Below, piece by piece: positions 34,365 through 45,836 of a stretch of 64,000 nucleotides of DNA. The notes under the pieces are model-generated. The model was not told the DNA's origin. It saw only the letters and a list, made by a program, of their open reading frames with translations, and did no database searches. Each line of letters opens with the position of its first letter. The stretch's first letter is position 1. Position numbers and translations under genes: made by a program. Source of the DNA: Scedosporium boydii. Its lineage: Eukaryota > Ascomycota > Sordariomycetes > Microascales > Microascaceae. The DNA lies in assembly GCA_002221725.1 (NCBI GenBank), contig NJFT01000173.1, positions 25,144 through 89,143 of the forward strand. The letters are read 5' to 3'.

Positions 34365-35801
34365 CTAAGCCGCCCTCTTATCCTTCCGAGGCGCGACGAG
34401 ACGCGAAGTCTCTTGCTTTTGGATCATCAACCTCCTCACCTGGAAAGTCCATTTTGCAACGAACTTTTCCAGGTTCTCCATCTGGTCTCCCTTTTTGATG
34501 ACTGGGTCATCACCACTCATCAAATGGGTGTGGACGAAATCCGTCCACGGCGAAAGAACTGAATTAAAGACATTGGCACTCATGGCCGGTTCTTTCTGCC
34601 GGCTCTTCTCCTCCTCCAAACGCCGTTCTAGGTTCGCCTCCAGCTCGCGAAGAACTTCCACGGGGATCTGGATGGCCCCGACGGCCCCTTTCAAACAAAT
34701 GGGCTGGTTAAACAGTGTGTACTTAACCGCCGCCACGCACCTCTTCCGAACAAGGTGTACTTCATCCTTGGTCGGGACAAGTCCGTCCTTCAACAGCAGG
34801 ATGGCTGGGGAATCGGCCTCGGCCGCATGGTCCGAAACCGCGGGGGTTTGAAGTGCGGCGTTGGTCGATTCACCCACTTGTCGGGAGGTGGTGTTGTTTG
34901 AAGGCGCCGAGGAGACCGGGCCAACGGTTGGGCGTTGAGAGGGGACAGAGCCACCCTTCGGATGAGATGGGGGAGGGCCACTACCCGTGGGACGCTTAGA
35001 GGAGAGAGACCCACCTTTGGGGGGTTGAGACGGCAGCGATTCCTGCTTCGGTTCCTGCTTCAGTGGAGCTTGGAAAGTGAACGGGAACGTGCGCGTCTCG
35101 GCGGGCTCGTCTCTCTTTAGCGCTGCCTCTAACTCCTCAGCCAGACTTGCCTGGAACTCGGCGGGTTTGGTTAACGCCCTATCCACTTGGGCCACCGCCC
35201 CCGCTTCGGGTTTGAATTCCGGCGCCGTCGGCGTGGGAGCCGGGAGGATCACCTGGGTAGGCTCGGGCCTCACTCCTTCCATCTCCTCACCCGAGCACCC
35301 TCCGCTACTGTAGACGAGGCTTATGTCTACTAGTACCGCCTCAGGTCGTTGGACGGGCGCGAGGAGGGGAGAGCACTCGGGGGATTGGATGAGAGGAGTG
35401 GAAGGCGGTGTTGGGCGTGGAGAGATGTCCATGTTGTCTTGAACAACCCAGCGCTGAGATGCCGAAGTTTCCTGTCTCGGATCCCAGAACTGGCTGTCAA
35501 GATGCAACTTTTCCAGGACATCTGCGAGCTGGTCAATTTCCCGATCATCCTCGTCCTCGAATTCAGGGACTTCAGGGCCCGGTACGGGTGGGATATCGAT
35601 TTCCATGGAATCGAGATCGCCACCGTCCCGAGAATCCTCGTCCTTGAATTCGGGCCCACCGAAGGTCGTCACAGGCGGGGTCTCATTTCCCATGGAAATG
35701 AGACCGGAATGATCGCCTGTATTGGCCGGAGGACAAATGTCCATCGGCTCGAAGACCTCGGCTCGAACCGCCTCAAGAGGGCGGTGGGGTTTGGACGACA
35801 T
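34365..35801 (-). CDS. Hypothetical disordered protein with MDI-Pro and KGGS motifs
   Basis: A 478-aa single frame from an ATG at 35801. The N-terminal third is acidic with three related motifs, EPMDICPP, SMEIDIPP and NMDISPRP. The middle has a repeated Pro/Lys/Gly/Ser unit (KGGSLSSKRPT, then KGGSVPSQRPT). The C-terminal 120 residues look folded: DEVHLVRKRCVAAVKYTLF, VEVLRELEANLERRLEEEK and NLEKFVAKWTFQVRRLMIQK suggest helices. No family was recognised. An AG lies just before codon -10 in the same frame, so this may be the last exon of the gene to its left on the minus strand (35952-36932). It converges on atg14 with only 102 bases between stop codons. Confidence 0.5.
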   Translation of the reverse strand: MSSKPHRPLEAVRAEVFEPMDICPPANTGDHSGLISMGNETPPVTTFGGPEFKDEDSRDGGDLDSMEIDIPPVPGPEVPEFEDEDDREIDQLADVLEKLHLDSQFWDPRQETSASQRWVVQDNMDISPRPTPPSTPLIQSPECSPLLAPVQRPEAVLVDISLVYSSGGCSGEEMEGVRPEPTQVILPAPTPTAPEFKPEAGAVAQVDRALTKPAEFQASLAEELEAALKRDEPAETRTFPFTFQAPLKQEPKQESLPSQPPKGGSLSSKRPTGSGPPPSHPKGGSVPSQRPTVGPVSSAPSNNTTSRQVGESTNAALQTPAVSDHAAEADSPAILLLKDGLVPTKDEVHLVRKRCVAAVKYTLFNQPICLKGAVGAIQIPVEVLRELEANLERRLEEEKSRQKEPAMSANVFNSVLSPWTDFVHTHLMSGDDPVIKKGDQMENLEKFVAKWTFQVRRLMIQKQETSRLVAPRKDKRAA

Positions 35802-35951
35802 TTGCCCCCAACCCTGCGTCTTGAGGCTCTACCGTCGGGGAGTGCTGTATGTCTCCTATGTCTGAAGATCCTTGAGTCGGACACCTCTGGATCTCGACCT
35901 CTTGATGGTGGATGGAGGTCGCCGCAGTCTTTCGACACATGTCCGTAAGCC

Positions 35952-36932
35952 TCAGACTTGCGTTTCCTCCAGGTCGCTTCCGCCGCATCTGCATTTCCAC
36001 CCGGCGGTGTGGCCAAACCAACTGGAAGTCAGAGTGACCCCGAGCCGTCTTCGCATTACGCGTTGGGAGAACCGGACGAGATGTGGCGGGATTTCGGCTG
36101 TGGGCATTGTTCTGGTTAGCGAGCCTGGCCGTAGACTGGGAGACTTGAGACAGTTGGAATGGAAAGAAACTTACGCCAGGGACTTGGTAGCTCGGTTCGG
36201 CAGGGAGAAGTCTAGAAGCGGCCTTGATGGCGGCCTATACATTCCAGAAGGGAAAGATGTCAGCTCAGGAAGTAGCTCAGAGAGAGGAGTAGTCACTTAC
36301 ACATATCCGGCATGTCTTTGTTGCCATGCTCGGACTTCTTCCATTTCCTTCTCCCTGGCGAAGCGTTCCTCTTCCTCCTTTGCCGGGTCCTTCCGTTTCA
36401 CCAGAGAGATGCGATCGATGTATTGCCACATCTCGTCTTCTCGTCCGATGAAACAGGAGGGGACCATCAACCTATGACCCCCTCTCCAGGCTTGGATTAC
36501 CAGCCAGCATCTGAATTTGTTGCGTAAAATGCGGCATTCGTCGCAGATTATGCGCCATATCCAGAGGGAGAGCTTGACGGGTGGGAGCCGGTCGGTGATC
36601 ATCCTAATGCTCGGGACTGGGAGAGTTAGCTCACCGATCGGAATCGGGTCGCCGCGTTCCCCCCAAGCCCCTGGGCACGTCGGAATTGGCACCTCCGCGC
36701 TGCCATCAGCCGGGCTCCGAAGGAAGAGGTGGTATACGCCATTGACCAAGAGGTTCGACACCCACACCGCGTTGATGAGAAGGAGCATTGATCCCCCCAT
36801 CAGTCGCAGTACAGGGGACTCCTCTTTTCCCCGCAGCAGACGCTCCACGCCAAATAGCGCCAAGGCCACCATTCCGAGCAGCTGGAGCCACCAGAGGTAC
36901 GCGTTGAAATCCTTCATTATTGTAGGAGTCAT
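35952..36932 (-). CDS. Hypothetical membrane protein, provisional three-exon model
   Basis: Exon 1 (36932-36301) encodes two hydrophobic segments near the N terminus (about YLWWLQLLGMVALALFG and GGSMLLLINAVWVSNLLVNG), then a conserved-looking basic/aromatic stretch and a Glu/Arg-rich helix ending RAWQQRHAGYV. Splicing at GTAAGT donors to 36234-36175 and 36111-35952 keeps frame and gives 283 aa ending ETQV. Other acceptors for the last exon give different C termini, one running to 35773 and one that could lead into the frame starting at 35801, so the 3' half is uncertain and the two hypothetical genes here may be one. No family was recognised. Confidence 0.4.
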
Positions 36933-38139
36933 TTGTTGTTAGTTTGAAAGGTAATTGAGCTTTGTTTCTGCTTAAAGAGGACTTGATGTCAGGAGGATGG
37001 CTCACCGAAAAAAAAAAAGAAAATCAATATCTCGAGATGTGGGAGTTTGAGAAAGGCGAAAGGGGCAGGGAGGTCCCAACCTTTGAATGACGAGGAGGAG
37101 GTGAGTGGAAAGGGATGTGGATGCTTGTATTGATATGGATGGGAAATAGAATGGTGTGGGTAATGCAAGAAGGGAATTGGTTGAGGAAAGGAGACGAGAG
37201 TGTGGAATGCTTTGGGCGGCTGAAAAATGGAAGATTCAAGAGAACAACTATGTGGACGCTTGATAAGATGAAATGGAGAAGAGTTGGTAGAGGATAGGAC
37301 GGGGACGAAAGGGGTGGAAGTGTGGAAGTGTGGAAGTTTGGGGAGGGATGAAATAGAGGAAACTCACGATAGAAGCGGGTGTTTGGGATCTATGAAGTTG
37401 AGAAGACGACTGAAGAGAGATCGTGATTGGACTGGAAAGTCGGAAATGGTAGTGAAGAGCGCGATGTCATGGGAAGAATGAGAAGAATTGGAAGAATAGA
37501 AAAGACTGGTTAGGGTGAAGGGAGACGAGATGTAGGAAAAGGTCTCTTCTATTTCTACAGAAGTTCTCGGTTTGCGGTTTGCCAGTGGTGGGACTCGGGA
37601 GGCTCCTTCCAATACCGCAGTCGGCTTGTGTTGTTGGGGTGGGGGCCCTGGTTTGGAATGAGCCCAAGGGCGCGAGCTAAGCCTGGCAGGCCGACCTTCG
37701 AGGCACTGTAGGGAACATATGATACAGTTTCTTCTATATGTAAACCCTCTAAGCTTAGGACTGGCTACTGTGGCCTGGCCAACCTTTCAAACAATCCTGC
37801 CGTCCACTTTCGTCGAAGTATTACATCAAACTATGGAGGCTTTGGGGGAATCAGTCCCCTCTGCCACTTTGAGTATTAACTGGCTAGCCTCGGAGGGCAG
37901 GCTGTCGCAAAAGCACTACGTTGGTGGGATGTAGATATACCGTTGTCGAAGATGGTTTCCTCGTGTGATACCTGCTCGCAAGCTAGGGATGGGGGGATTG
38001 GCACTCATCGTGCGACGAAGATGGCAATGTGAAATAGAGATTGGATGCCTTCCTTTCGTTATAAATATAGATGATACTACGTCAACATAACCGCTATGCC
38101 ATCATTTCTGTACCCAAACGCCAAACCCACCAACTATTC
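36933..38139. other. Purine-rich intergenic region
   Basis: About 1.2 kb with no recognised gene. From about 37030 to 37545 the plus strand is dominated by G and A with little C, that is, a pyrimidine-rich sequence in the sense direction of the minus-strand gene at 36932, as in many fungal promoters and leaders. It includes a short tandem GTGGAAGT repeat at 37316-37340. Confidence 0.5.
37316..37340 (+). repeat. GTGGAAGT short tandem repeat
   Basis: Three near-adjacent copies of GTGGAAGT within the purine-rich region. Confidence 0.6.
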
Positions 38140-41100
38140 CTACTTGCGCCCTCGCGTCAACAGTCTCCCATGTAAAGCAACAAAAACATCACTCCATAGT
38201 TCTGAACCTGTCCGGTCCTGCACCCTGGGGGGCTCGTTTATCCTCGACGCCAAATAGTCCCTGATCTTCCCGACATTGAAATTCTGCCCATAGACAAGTC
38301 TCGCGCTGGGCTCGATGGTAAGGTGAACGCCATCAGGAGCAACTGCACCAGTGAGACCGAGAATAACCTCTACTTTCGTCTCCACTTCTGTTATAAGAAG
38401 CGAGGACACGACTTCGATGGATGTGTCCGAGGTCTTGTTAATTTTCGTGGGGAAAGTGACGTTGATCAAGCTGATGTTGTCCATGATGGTTGTTGCCATG
38501 TCCCATGCCGCACGGACCATGGAGAGCATGTTGCTAATTTTGGTGCGGCTCTGCGGGAGCGCCCGCACACGGTCTCGAATGAGCTGGAGGAAAAAATCCC
38601 GATCGGCGGCAGTTCTGAGTGGGGTTTCAGCGTTCTTTGTTGTCGCAATGTACCACAGATCCACCCTTGAGTTGGCCTGTCCCTTTCTGAAAGATGAGAC
38701 GTCGAAGACGAGTTCAATCTCGCGCTTATACGCCATCGAGACCTGCGTGCCGGAAATGCCTGTGACCGCCCAACCATGTTCTTTTTCGAGAGCATCAACC
38801 CGATCTGAAGATGGAACCAGGGTTAGTCAATCGCGTCAAAGGGGAGGATGCATCCTTCGCCACCCCTCGTGCAGGATGTTCTTGGGCCGAATGTACTCTC
38901 ATACCTTTATAAACATTGATCTCCTTCACGGTCCAACCTCTGCACTCCTCGCGCACTCTCTCTGCCTCCTTGATGTCCTCCAAGCTTTGATTCTTCTGTC
39001 TCGTAACCTCCTCTATCTCCGACTCCGCTGCTTCGAGTTGACTGCGAAGCTCGGAAATTTCCCTCTTCTTCGCTTCAATATCGCTTTCCACTTGCAAAAA
39101 TTCGTTCCTTGCTGACTGGAGCTCTTCGGGATCGCAATCGGCAAGTTCCTTGGCGTACGTTTCCAAGTTATTGTGCTCCTTCGCTAAGGTTTCGTAGTGC
39201 GACACCATGCCAGGAAGGACGGAGCCAAGAAGTCGTTGTTGTTTCTTTAAAGATACGGAATCTTCTTCCATGCCTTGGTCAATCCTGATAAGGCCTTCTC
39301 TCAGCCCATACTGAAGTTTCATGCGCCATTCGTACCACATGGCTTTGCTCAGGAGTCGTGCGTGCGTCTTGCCATTCTTGAACTGATTGTCCATAAGTAG
39401 CTTGAAGTCCGGAGAAGCCGACATGTATTCTCTAAAAAGGGGCGGGTTATCCTGCAATGTTTCCGTTTCGATCTCCTTGACGATTCGACGTCCCTCGGAG
39501 ATATACTTCTTGAGCTCCCGACAAGACTGCAGGTAAACCATAGTTAGCGGAAGGTCTATCTATATTCGCACCGAGGTTAGCTCAAGAGACTCACATGCTG
39601 ATAGAGTTCGAGCATAGGAACGGTGCAAGCGCCCGCTACCACGCATCGCTCCAGAGACAAGTCGTCGTCATTGTCTCTAAGAGCGGCTGGTGCCTGCGTT
39701 TGCCTCCTCTTTGATGTAGTAAGTTCCATGAAGCTCACGGAAATCATGTTTAAGAACTCTTGCAGATGGATACGGTCACCGGCATCGTCTCCACCAAGTT
39801 TACTCTCGGGAGCGGCGTTGTCGTCCTGGCCCAAAGCCTGTGACGCATCGTCAGCGTACGAACCCTTTAGATGGCCATTCTGCTTCGGCGTGGAACAAAT
39901 CGGTTTGGAGACCGAGGCAGAAAACGCATCCTTTGCCGTCTCTAGACCCAGCGAGGTGGACCTGGTCATCCTGCCTGTTGTTGTTTCTTCTTTGGGTGGA
40001 GGCTGCTGTAATCGAACGTTTTTCACGGGGCTACTCTGGTGACCTTTCAATCTCTTGATACCGTCCTTCTCCTCGTCGGAATCGTCGAGCTCCGCCGGGC
40101 GCTTGCCAAGTAGACCACGGGCACTGCCTACATGTAGGCTCTTGCGACCACGTAAAGGGTTCTTTTTTGGTGATAGGCTTGCAATCATTTCCTTAAGGTT
40201 GAGTGTAACCTCCTTGTCATCTTTCGTCTTCTCACCGTCCTTATTTTTCACATCTTCCTCGTACTCCCTGTCGAGCTCCTGCTTCAGCATTCGGGGATCC
40301 TCAAAGACCACCTTACGTTTGGCTGTGATCTCGCGAGGTGCGAAATCGTCGCATGATTCTCCAATGGAAGCTCTGCGATCGAGAAGAGCGGATACACGAG
40401 GTGATCCAAGGCCTGCCCTATCTGCACCAACCCCAGACAACCTCCTTGTTTGAGGGGTCAGGACGATCGTAGGTGTAAGAGGTCCTGCTTTATTCCCGGA
40501 GGGCAGAGGAGTATTATCTGGTTTGGGAGTCGGTCCAGTGGTCTGTTTCTCGAGAGTTCGGCGACGAGGTGATACGGCCCTTGGTGTCTTCTTGGGTGAT
40601 ACACTTCTTTTTGATGGAGAAGGCCTCTTGGTGCGGGAAGCCGTTTGTTTTGAAGGTGTTCTAGGCGTTTCTGATGTTGTTGGCTTTGCCAACGGAGATG
40701 GCGAAGGGTTATCTCCCCCCGTTGAGGGCAGGCTACGTCGGATCTGCTTTCCACGGAACACAGAAAGACCTGGGCTTCCTCCTTCCATTGTACTGGCAGA
40801 CAGAGAGGTACCTTGTTGTTTCCTGTGTGACTCAGAAGCGGGTAATTTCCCAGGAGAAACTATTTCGGTGTCTTCCCTCTGCTTCACGGGTTGGTTTGGG
40901 GGTGCTGTCACATCCGGCTGAGGCCGTAAAATATTGCCCATCGCAGTCGTCATTTCCATGTCGGTGGTGAACTCGTCCTCGACAGCAGTTTCGCGGTGTT
41001 TGGGGGGTAGGATTTTGCCAACGGCCATCGTCATATCCATATCCATATCCATGGTCTCCTCAACGTCATAAGCATTGTCCGGAAGCTGCTGAGACAAGAT

Positions 41101-42649
41101 GCGACCAATTCCGGTTGTCAAGTCCATTGCCTCATCGATGTTGGTTGTGCGGTCTAGACGAGATAGGGTCCGACGTCTTTGCGATTCTGCCTTCTTGCTA
41201 ACAAGTACACCACCCACAACGGTAGTTAGCTCCATTGACATCTCTTCATCATCCTGGAAGCTGTCACCTTCTTCTCCAGGGGTCGTGATCCAACTTTTGC
41301 TAGTGGTAGAACCGAGGGCGTTTCCATTCGCGGGTAGATTTTCGGACTCGATAGGAGGGGTATCCTGTGACGAAATGCCTGGAGCTGACACGCCACGGCT
41401 GATGATCATCCCAAATGCACTGGTGACATCCATGGACATGTCTACAGTGTCGTCTGGTATTTCCCGATTGATTGGCTTGATAATTGCTCCACCAGCATGC
41501 GTCATATCCATATCCATCTCCATTCCCATTTCCGTCGTGGCTTCGCCGGCTGCTGCCGCAATCTCCGCTTGGCTGTCCTTATTTTCAGGAATCTCCTTCC
41601 TAGCGTCTTTCTTAATCCACCCGAACGAAGGAATGACCTCTTCTGCCTCGGCCTCATCATCAGAACCTAGCCTTTGGGTGCCAGCATGCTGCGCCGCTAG
41701 TCGAAGAGCTTCATCCAGTGTTGAGTCTTCAGCTGATGCAACAGAGGCTGAGGTCATCTCTTCGCCATCTATTGTCATTAGGGTTCCATCGTCTGAATCC
41801 TCTGAATCGCTGGAGCTGTCGATATCTTCGTGATCCTCGACCTCCTCAATAGAATCGCCGATGTCTGAATCAGAGTCGCAGATGCTCGACCCCACAGTCT
41901 CATCGGCCGTGCTGTCCCATGCTGGTTGGATGCCTGAGCTGCGGCGTCGCCCGGTCCTCTGGCGATCAGAGGATTCTTCCTCGCTGGTGCTGGGTGTGTG
42001 GCTTGAGCTGGGTTGCGGCGTGGACTGAGCAGCGACTGATGAAGCGCGGCGTGTTGAATCTGTTGACGTTGTTGAATCTTGCAGGTATTCTATCTCATGG
42101 AATGTGTGCAGCGTAGCTTCTGCTGCGAAAGATACGCGCCTATTGGCGAGCGACTTCCGACGAGCTTCTCTCCTTTCGCGCTCTTCCCGCTCTTTCGCCG
42201 CGGCTTGCTGCTCTTCTTCAGTGCGTAAGGCGATCTTCGAGCCTGCTGACTGGTCCGGGAAGGGGTTGTGGAGGGATTCGGCGCCTGTCACAGTGAAGTT
42301 CTCCCGAAAATCGAGATCGATTAGGGTTTCCGTTTGGTTTTTATAAGCTGGTATATCGGCAATTAATGGGGCTGTTGGCTTGAGAATCGAGCGTGGTTGA
42401 AACTTGGGCAACGCAGCCAGGGACTAGAGTACGTTAACAAAGGGCCGTTTAACAATCTACACTCTGGGAAAAACTTACCGCCCGCCGATTCCCCGATGAT
42501 TGTTGTAATGCGTCGAGCCCACCAGGCCCGATGCTCTTGCTCCGCGAACCCTTGCGTCGACCATTTTCTTTCTCCTCGGTTCGTTTAGTAGCAGTCAGTG
42601 GTGCGCCGAGAGATTTGCGCTTGCGCCGTATCTCTGGTTGTGTCGACAT
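38140..42649 (-). CDS. spc105: Outer kinetochore scaffold Spc105/Spc7/KNL1, four exons
   Basis: The KNL1 scaffold links microtubules, PP1 phosphatase and the Bub1/Bub3 checkpoint. Exons 42649-42479, 42423-39595, 39526-38905 and 38804-38140 give 1,428 aa. Seen in order: basic N terminus, PP1-docking SILK (69-72) and RVSF (153-156) motifs, a Ser/Asp/Glu-rich region, and six MELT-type repeats between about 360 and 552 (MDMDMTHAGG, MSMDVTSAFG, MSMELTTVVG, MDLTTGIG, MDMDMTMAVG, MEMTTAMG). Then come basic Ser/Pro-rich sequence, the Spc7 domain opening LQEFLNMISVSFMELTT, a long coiled coil (exon 3) and a C-terminal RWD-type region (AVTGISGTQVSMAYKREIEL onward) that binds the Mis12 complex. All joins keep frame. 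It is divergent from rps11 across 531 bases. Confidence 0.94.
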
Positions 42650-43180
42650 ATTGAGTTGCCTTGCGAAATATTAAACGCAACACGATGGTGACGTTAATAC
42701 AAAATGAGGGGGGAACACGATGACGATTCTTGGGGAGATATCATGCCCAACGCGTCTCCGGTGCGTGTTGTGTTGTCGCGACCAATAAGCGCATGGCTTT
42801 GTCAACCTGCGATGTCAATACAGGACCGCTGGTAATTTGTCTTTGTGCCGTTACCCTGACAACGCTTTTTAGCCAATCAGGATAGACAACCATTTTAAGT
42901 TGGGACAAGCCACATGTACCCACTTCGAAAGCCACTTGCGCAAGCCTTATGTGGCGCGGCCACACACAACTGCCCTGAAATTTGCCCTAATCACGATTTT
43001 TCTCTTTTTTTGGTAGAGGGGTCAAACACCATCCTTTTACTACTAACCAACCACGACACAGCAACCTCCAATCCGCGCCCACGAACCTCGATAACTCGAC
43101 CGGATTGTCGACAGAGAGTTCACTTCCTTTCGTCGCCGCATCACTCAATTCATATCCCCCGGCGCAACTTATCGTTCACC
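42650..43180. promoter_or_regulatory. Divergent promoter region between spc105 and rps11
   Basis: 531 bases between start codons. A T-rich pyrimidine tract (about 42994-43013) and a C/A-rich leader precede the ribosomal protein gene, as is common for highly expressed fungal genes. Confidence 0.5.
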
Positions 43181-43893
43181 ATGGCGACCGAACTGACCGT
43201 GCAATCCGAGAGGGCTTACCTCAAGCAGCCTCACATCTTCCAGAACGCCAAGGTCAAGGTCAAGTCCACCAGGCCTGGAAAGGGTGGCAGGAGATGGTAC
43301 AAGGACGTTGGATTGGGCTTCAGGACCCCCAAGACCGCCATTGAGGGCAACTACATCGGTATGTCTCGCCGACATGAGATCTTCGCTGGATTTGGATGGA
43401 GGAGCTGGGCGTCGGCTTGAAGCGGACAGGCTATCACCGAGAACGACCCATACCCAGATCCGAATTGCTAATATGTGGCCTTCCTTTTCAGACAAGAAGT
43501 GCCCCTTCACCGGTCTCGTCTCCATCCGCGGCCGTATCCTTACCGGAACCGTTGTCTCGACTAAGATGCACCGAACCGTCATTATCAGGCGCGAATACCT
43601 CCACTTCATCAAGAAGTACTCCCGATATGAGAAGAGGCATAAGAACCTCGCCGTCCACGTTTCCCCCTGTTTCCGTGTCGAGGAGGGTGACCAGGTCACC
43701 GTTGGCCAATGCCGACCCCTCAGCAAGACTGTTCGTTCGACCGCTCCCGTGCTTGTCTTCCCTCTGCTTGGTTCGGTGCTATTTGCGACATACAGTTCAT
43801 ACTAATCCCATACTCTCTTTATAGGTTCGATTCAACGTTCTTCGTGTGCTCCCCCGAACTGGCAAGGCGGTGAAGAAGTTCAGCAAGTTCTAA
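43181..43893 (+). CDS. rps11: 40S ribosomal protein uS17 (Rps11), three exons
   Basis: A small-subunit ribosomal protein. Exons 43181-43358, 43492-43730 and 43825-43893 give 161 aa, the usual eukaryotic length. Exon 1 holds [20 protein letters not shown] and [19 protein letters not shown]; exon 2 holds [39 protein letters not shown] and [20 protein letters not shown]; exon 3 encodes [20 protein letters not shown] and ends KF. The second intron has an unusual GTTCGT donor, and the five bases GTTCG also open exon 3, so the intron is flanked by a direct repeat. Introns of 133 and 94 nt. Identity is certain. Confidence 0.97.
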
Positions 43894-44474
43894 AAAAAGG
43901 ATCCCATTGACGGCATTTCTTTGGAGCAAAAGGAAAATGGTTTTTACACCCGGACGGTCGGTTCTACTAGTTGACGCTGCACTTAGCCCAATGTGTATAG
44001 ATGCAGCTCATGAATTTGATTTGGCATGAAAAAAAGGGTTGTCTGGTTCTAGTCTCGCGGGTCTCTTGGGCCGCACTCGTTTCCTTCGTTGTGCTTCGGC
44101 AATGTCGAAATCATGCTTCTCCCGGAGTCCTTGACCTGTTGTGTTGGAAATTCCCGAGACCAAGTGCCTTCCGTCTTTGAGTACTTCGTAACTGAGCAAT
44201 ATGTAGCAAGGCCCGGCCAGCGACCTAGCCTCTTGGTTCGATGGGGCAGGGACGCAAAATGAAAACTTAGAATGCGGGATTCGATGTCACCACAGTGTAC
44301 ATAATTATCTGACACAGTGCCATCAATGATGAGAATTCGAGACCAGTACCTGTGTCTGTGTACATTGCCCATAAATGCTCAATGCTTGAGATCTCTATCC
44401 CCGCGTATGCCGCACCCTTTGTCTTCGGAAATATTGTTCTTGGCCGAAAACGCACGCAGAAATAATTAAACACG
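43894..44474. other. Intergenic region between rps11 and the CX9C gene
   Basis: About 580 bases. It holds the rps11 3' end, one TACTTCGTA copy (44182-44190) and the promoter of the next gene. No additional gene is seen. Confidence 0.4.
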
Positions 44475-45484
44475 ATGGGATGGCTCGATAGCGTCTTTGG
44501 ATCGAAACCCGCCGACGATCCCATTCAGAAGCTTGACCCCAAGCTACGAGATTTTCTGGAGAAAGAGTCGCCTGTTAAATTCCAACCCAACCGAACCCCA
44601 ACTGATGTCGAGACGAGCCAACGAAGCCCGGCTCCTGAAAAGCCGCGACAGGATGCGCAATCTGCTGTGCCATCCGCCAGCCTCTACCAAGATGGTCGAT
44701 ATGCCGACCTCTGGAAGACATACAAGCCACTAGAGAGTGTGGAGGCCGACACGAAAAGCAGTCATGAAAAGCTGATGGATGTGTTGGACGGGTATAAAGA
44801 GCGCAAGATGGTGATTGCGAAGGCTGCGCTGGAGAACTGCGCTTTTCAACAAGAGGAGTGGAGAAGGTGCATGGTGGAGGGAAGCTGGGTCGACACGTTA
44901 CAGATGTGCAGGGATAAGGTTAAGAAGTTCGAGCGTTGCTATTCAATGCAGTCGGTATGATGTCGTCACCAGCTACTAAGCTATCCATGCGCAAATATTT
45001 TATCATCTGCTTACCTATGGAATAGAGGTTTCTTCGTGTCCTCGGCTATCAGGCGGAGCCGGGTCGATCCGCAATACTCGAAGAAGACATCCAACTTCAT
45101 GCGGATTCCCTTTACCAAAGGATGCTTGAGCATGAAGAAGCAGTGGCAAAGGCGCGAGAGCAGGGTCTACCTGTGCCCACGTTCGAAATCATTCCGCCGC
45201 CCTTGGTGTCGAAGGCAACAACCCCTCCCGACGAGGCTACCACGAAGGTCTGGAAAGATCAGTTGGATAAGCTCCCCGAGGACGAGAGAGCGGCTGAAGA
45301 GGCGGCACTAAAAGCCGACTATTATGCAAGACTGAATACGGCGGAGAGGGTCAAGGAACTGAGGGCTAGCGAAGCTGCGGAGCGGAGGAAAAGGAAAGCG
45401 GAAGGAAAGTCTACGATGGGCGATTACTTTTGGGGCCTCATGGGGCCGCGATCAGAATCTGACAACGATGAGAAACGGGCGTAG
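44475..45484 (+). CDS. Twin-CX9C (CHCH) protein with a long C-terminal extension
   Basis: Exons 44475-44954 and 45026-45484 give 312 aa. The N terminus MGWLDSVFG precedes DPKLRDFLEKESPVKFQP, found in related fungal proteins. The key motif is a twin CX9C pair: CAFQQEEWRRC followed 11 residues later by CRDKVKKFERC (about 123-155). This is the helix-turn-helix fold imported into the mitochondrial intermembrane space by the Mia40 oxidation pathway. The C-terminal half is charged and helical (EEDIQLHADSLYQRMLEHEE and later ERRKRKAEGKS). Most CX9C proteins are 80-150 aa, so this one is long. No specific member such as a Cox assembly factor could be named. Mitochondrial location is inference from the motif. 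Confidence 0.75.
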
Positions 45485-45836
45485 GCCTGTATGGCTGGTC
45501 CTCTGCTCCAACGAGCCAATCGCTCAACTGCGCCCTTGCAGTACATCCTCCACGACAACACGACCACTCCAAGGCGAGTACTCTCCACGATTCGTCCGCA
45601 ATTCGTAAGTTGCCTACTTCTCCGTATCGTCCAAATCCCTACCCCTAGCTAGGAATGCGGCGCTACAATAACAGGAAAGAGTCTGCGAAGGCAGTGTATA
45701 TTAGATGCGATTCATGGACGCAGAATCATAGATACCCCTGTAATACTATCACCTAAGCCTGGCATCTCGGCGACTGTCTTGTTGATTCATAATTCGTTCC
45801 ACAAGATATCGTGGATTTACCAATATACAGGATTTG
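45485..45836. other. Convergent 3' intergenic region
   Basis: About 350 bases between the converging CX9C and CENP-U-like genes; no other feature is seen. Confidence 0.4.

Noticed and set aside
41099..41833. 244-codon plus-strand frame with many Ser and Ile
   Set aside because: Antisense shadow of the MELT region of spc105; its Ser/Ile bias mirrors the Asp/Met codons of the real strand.
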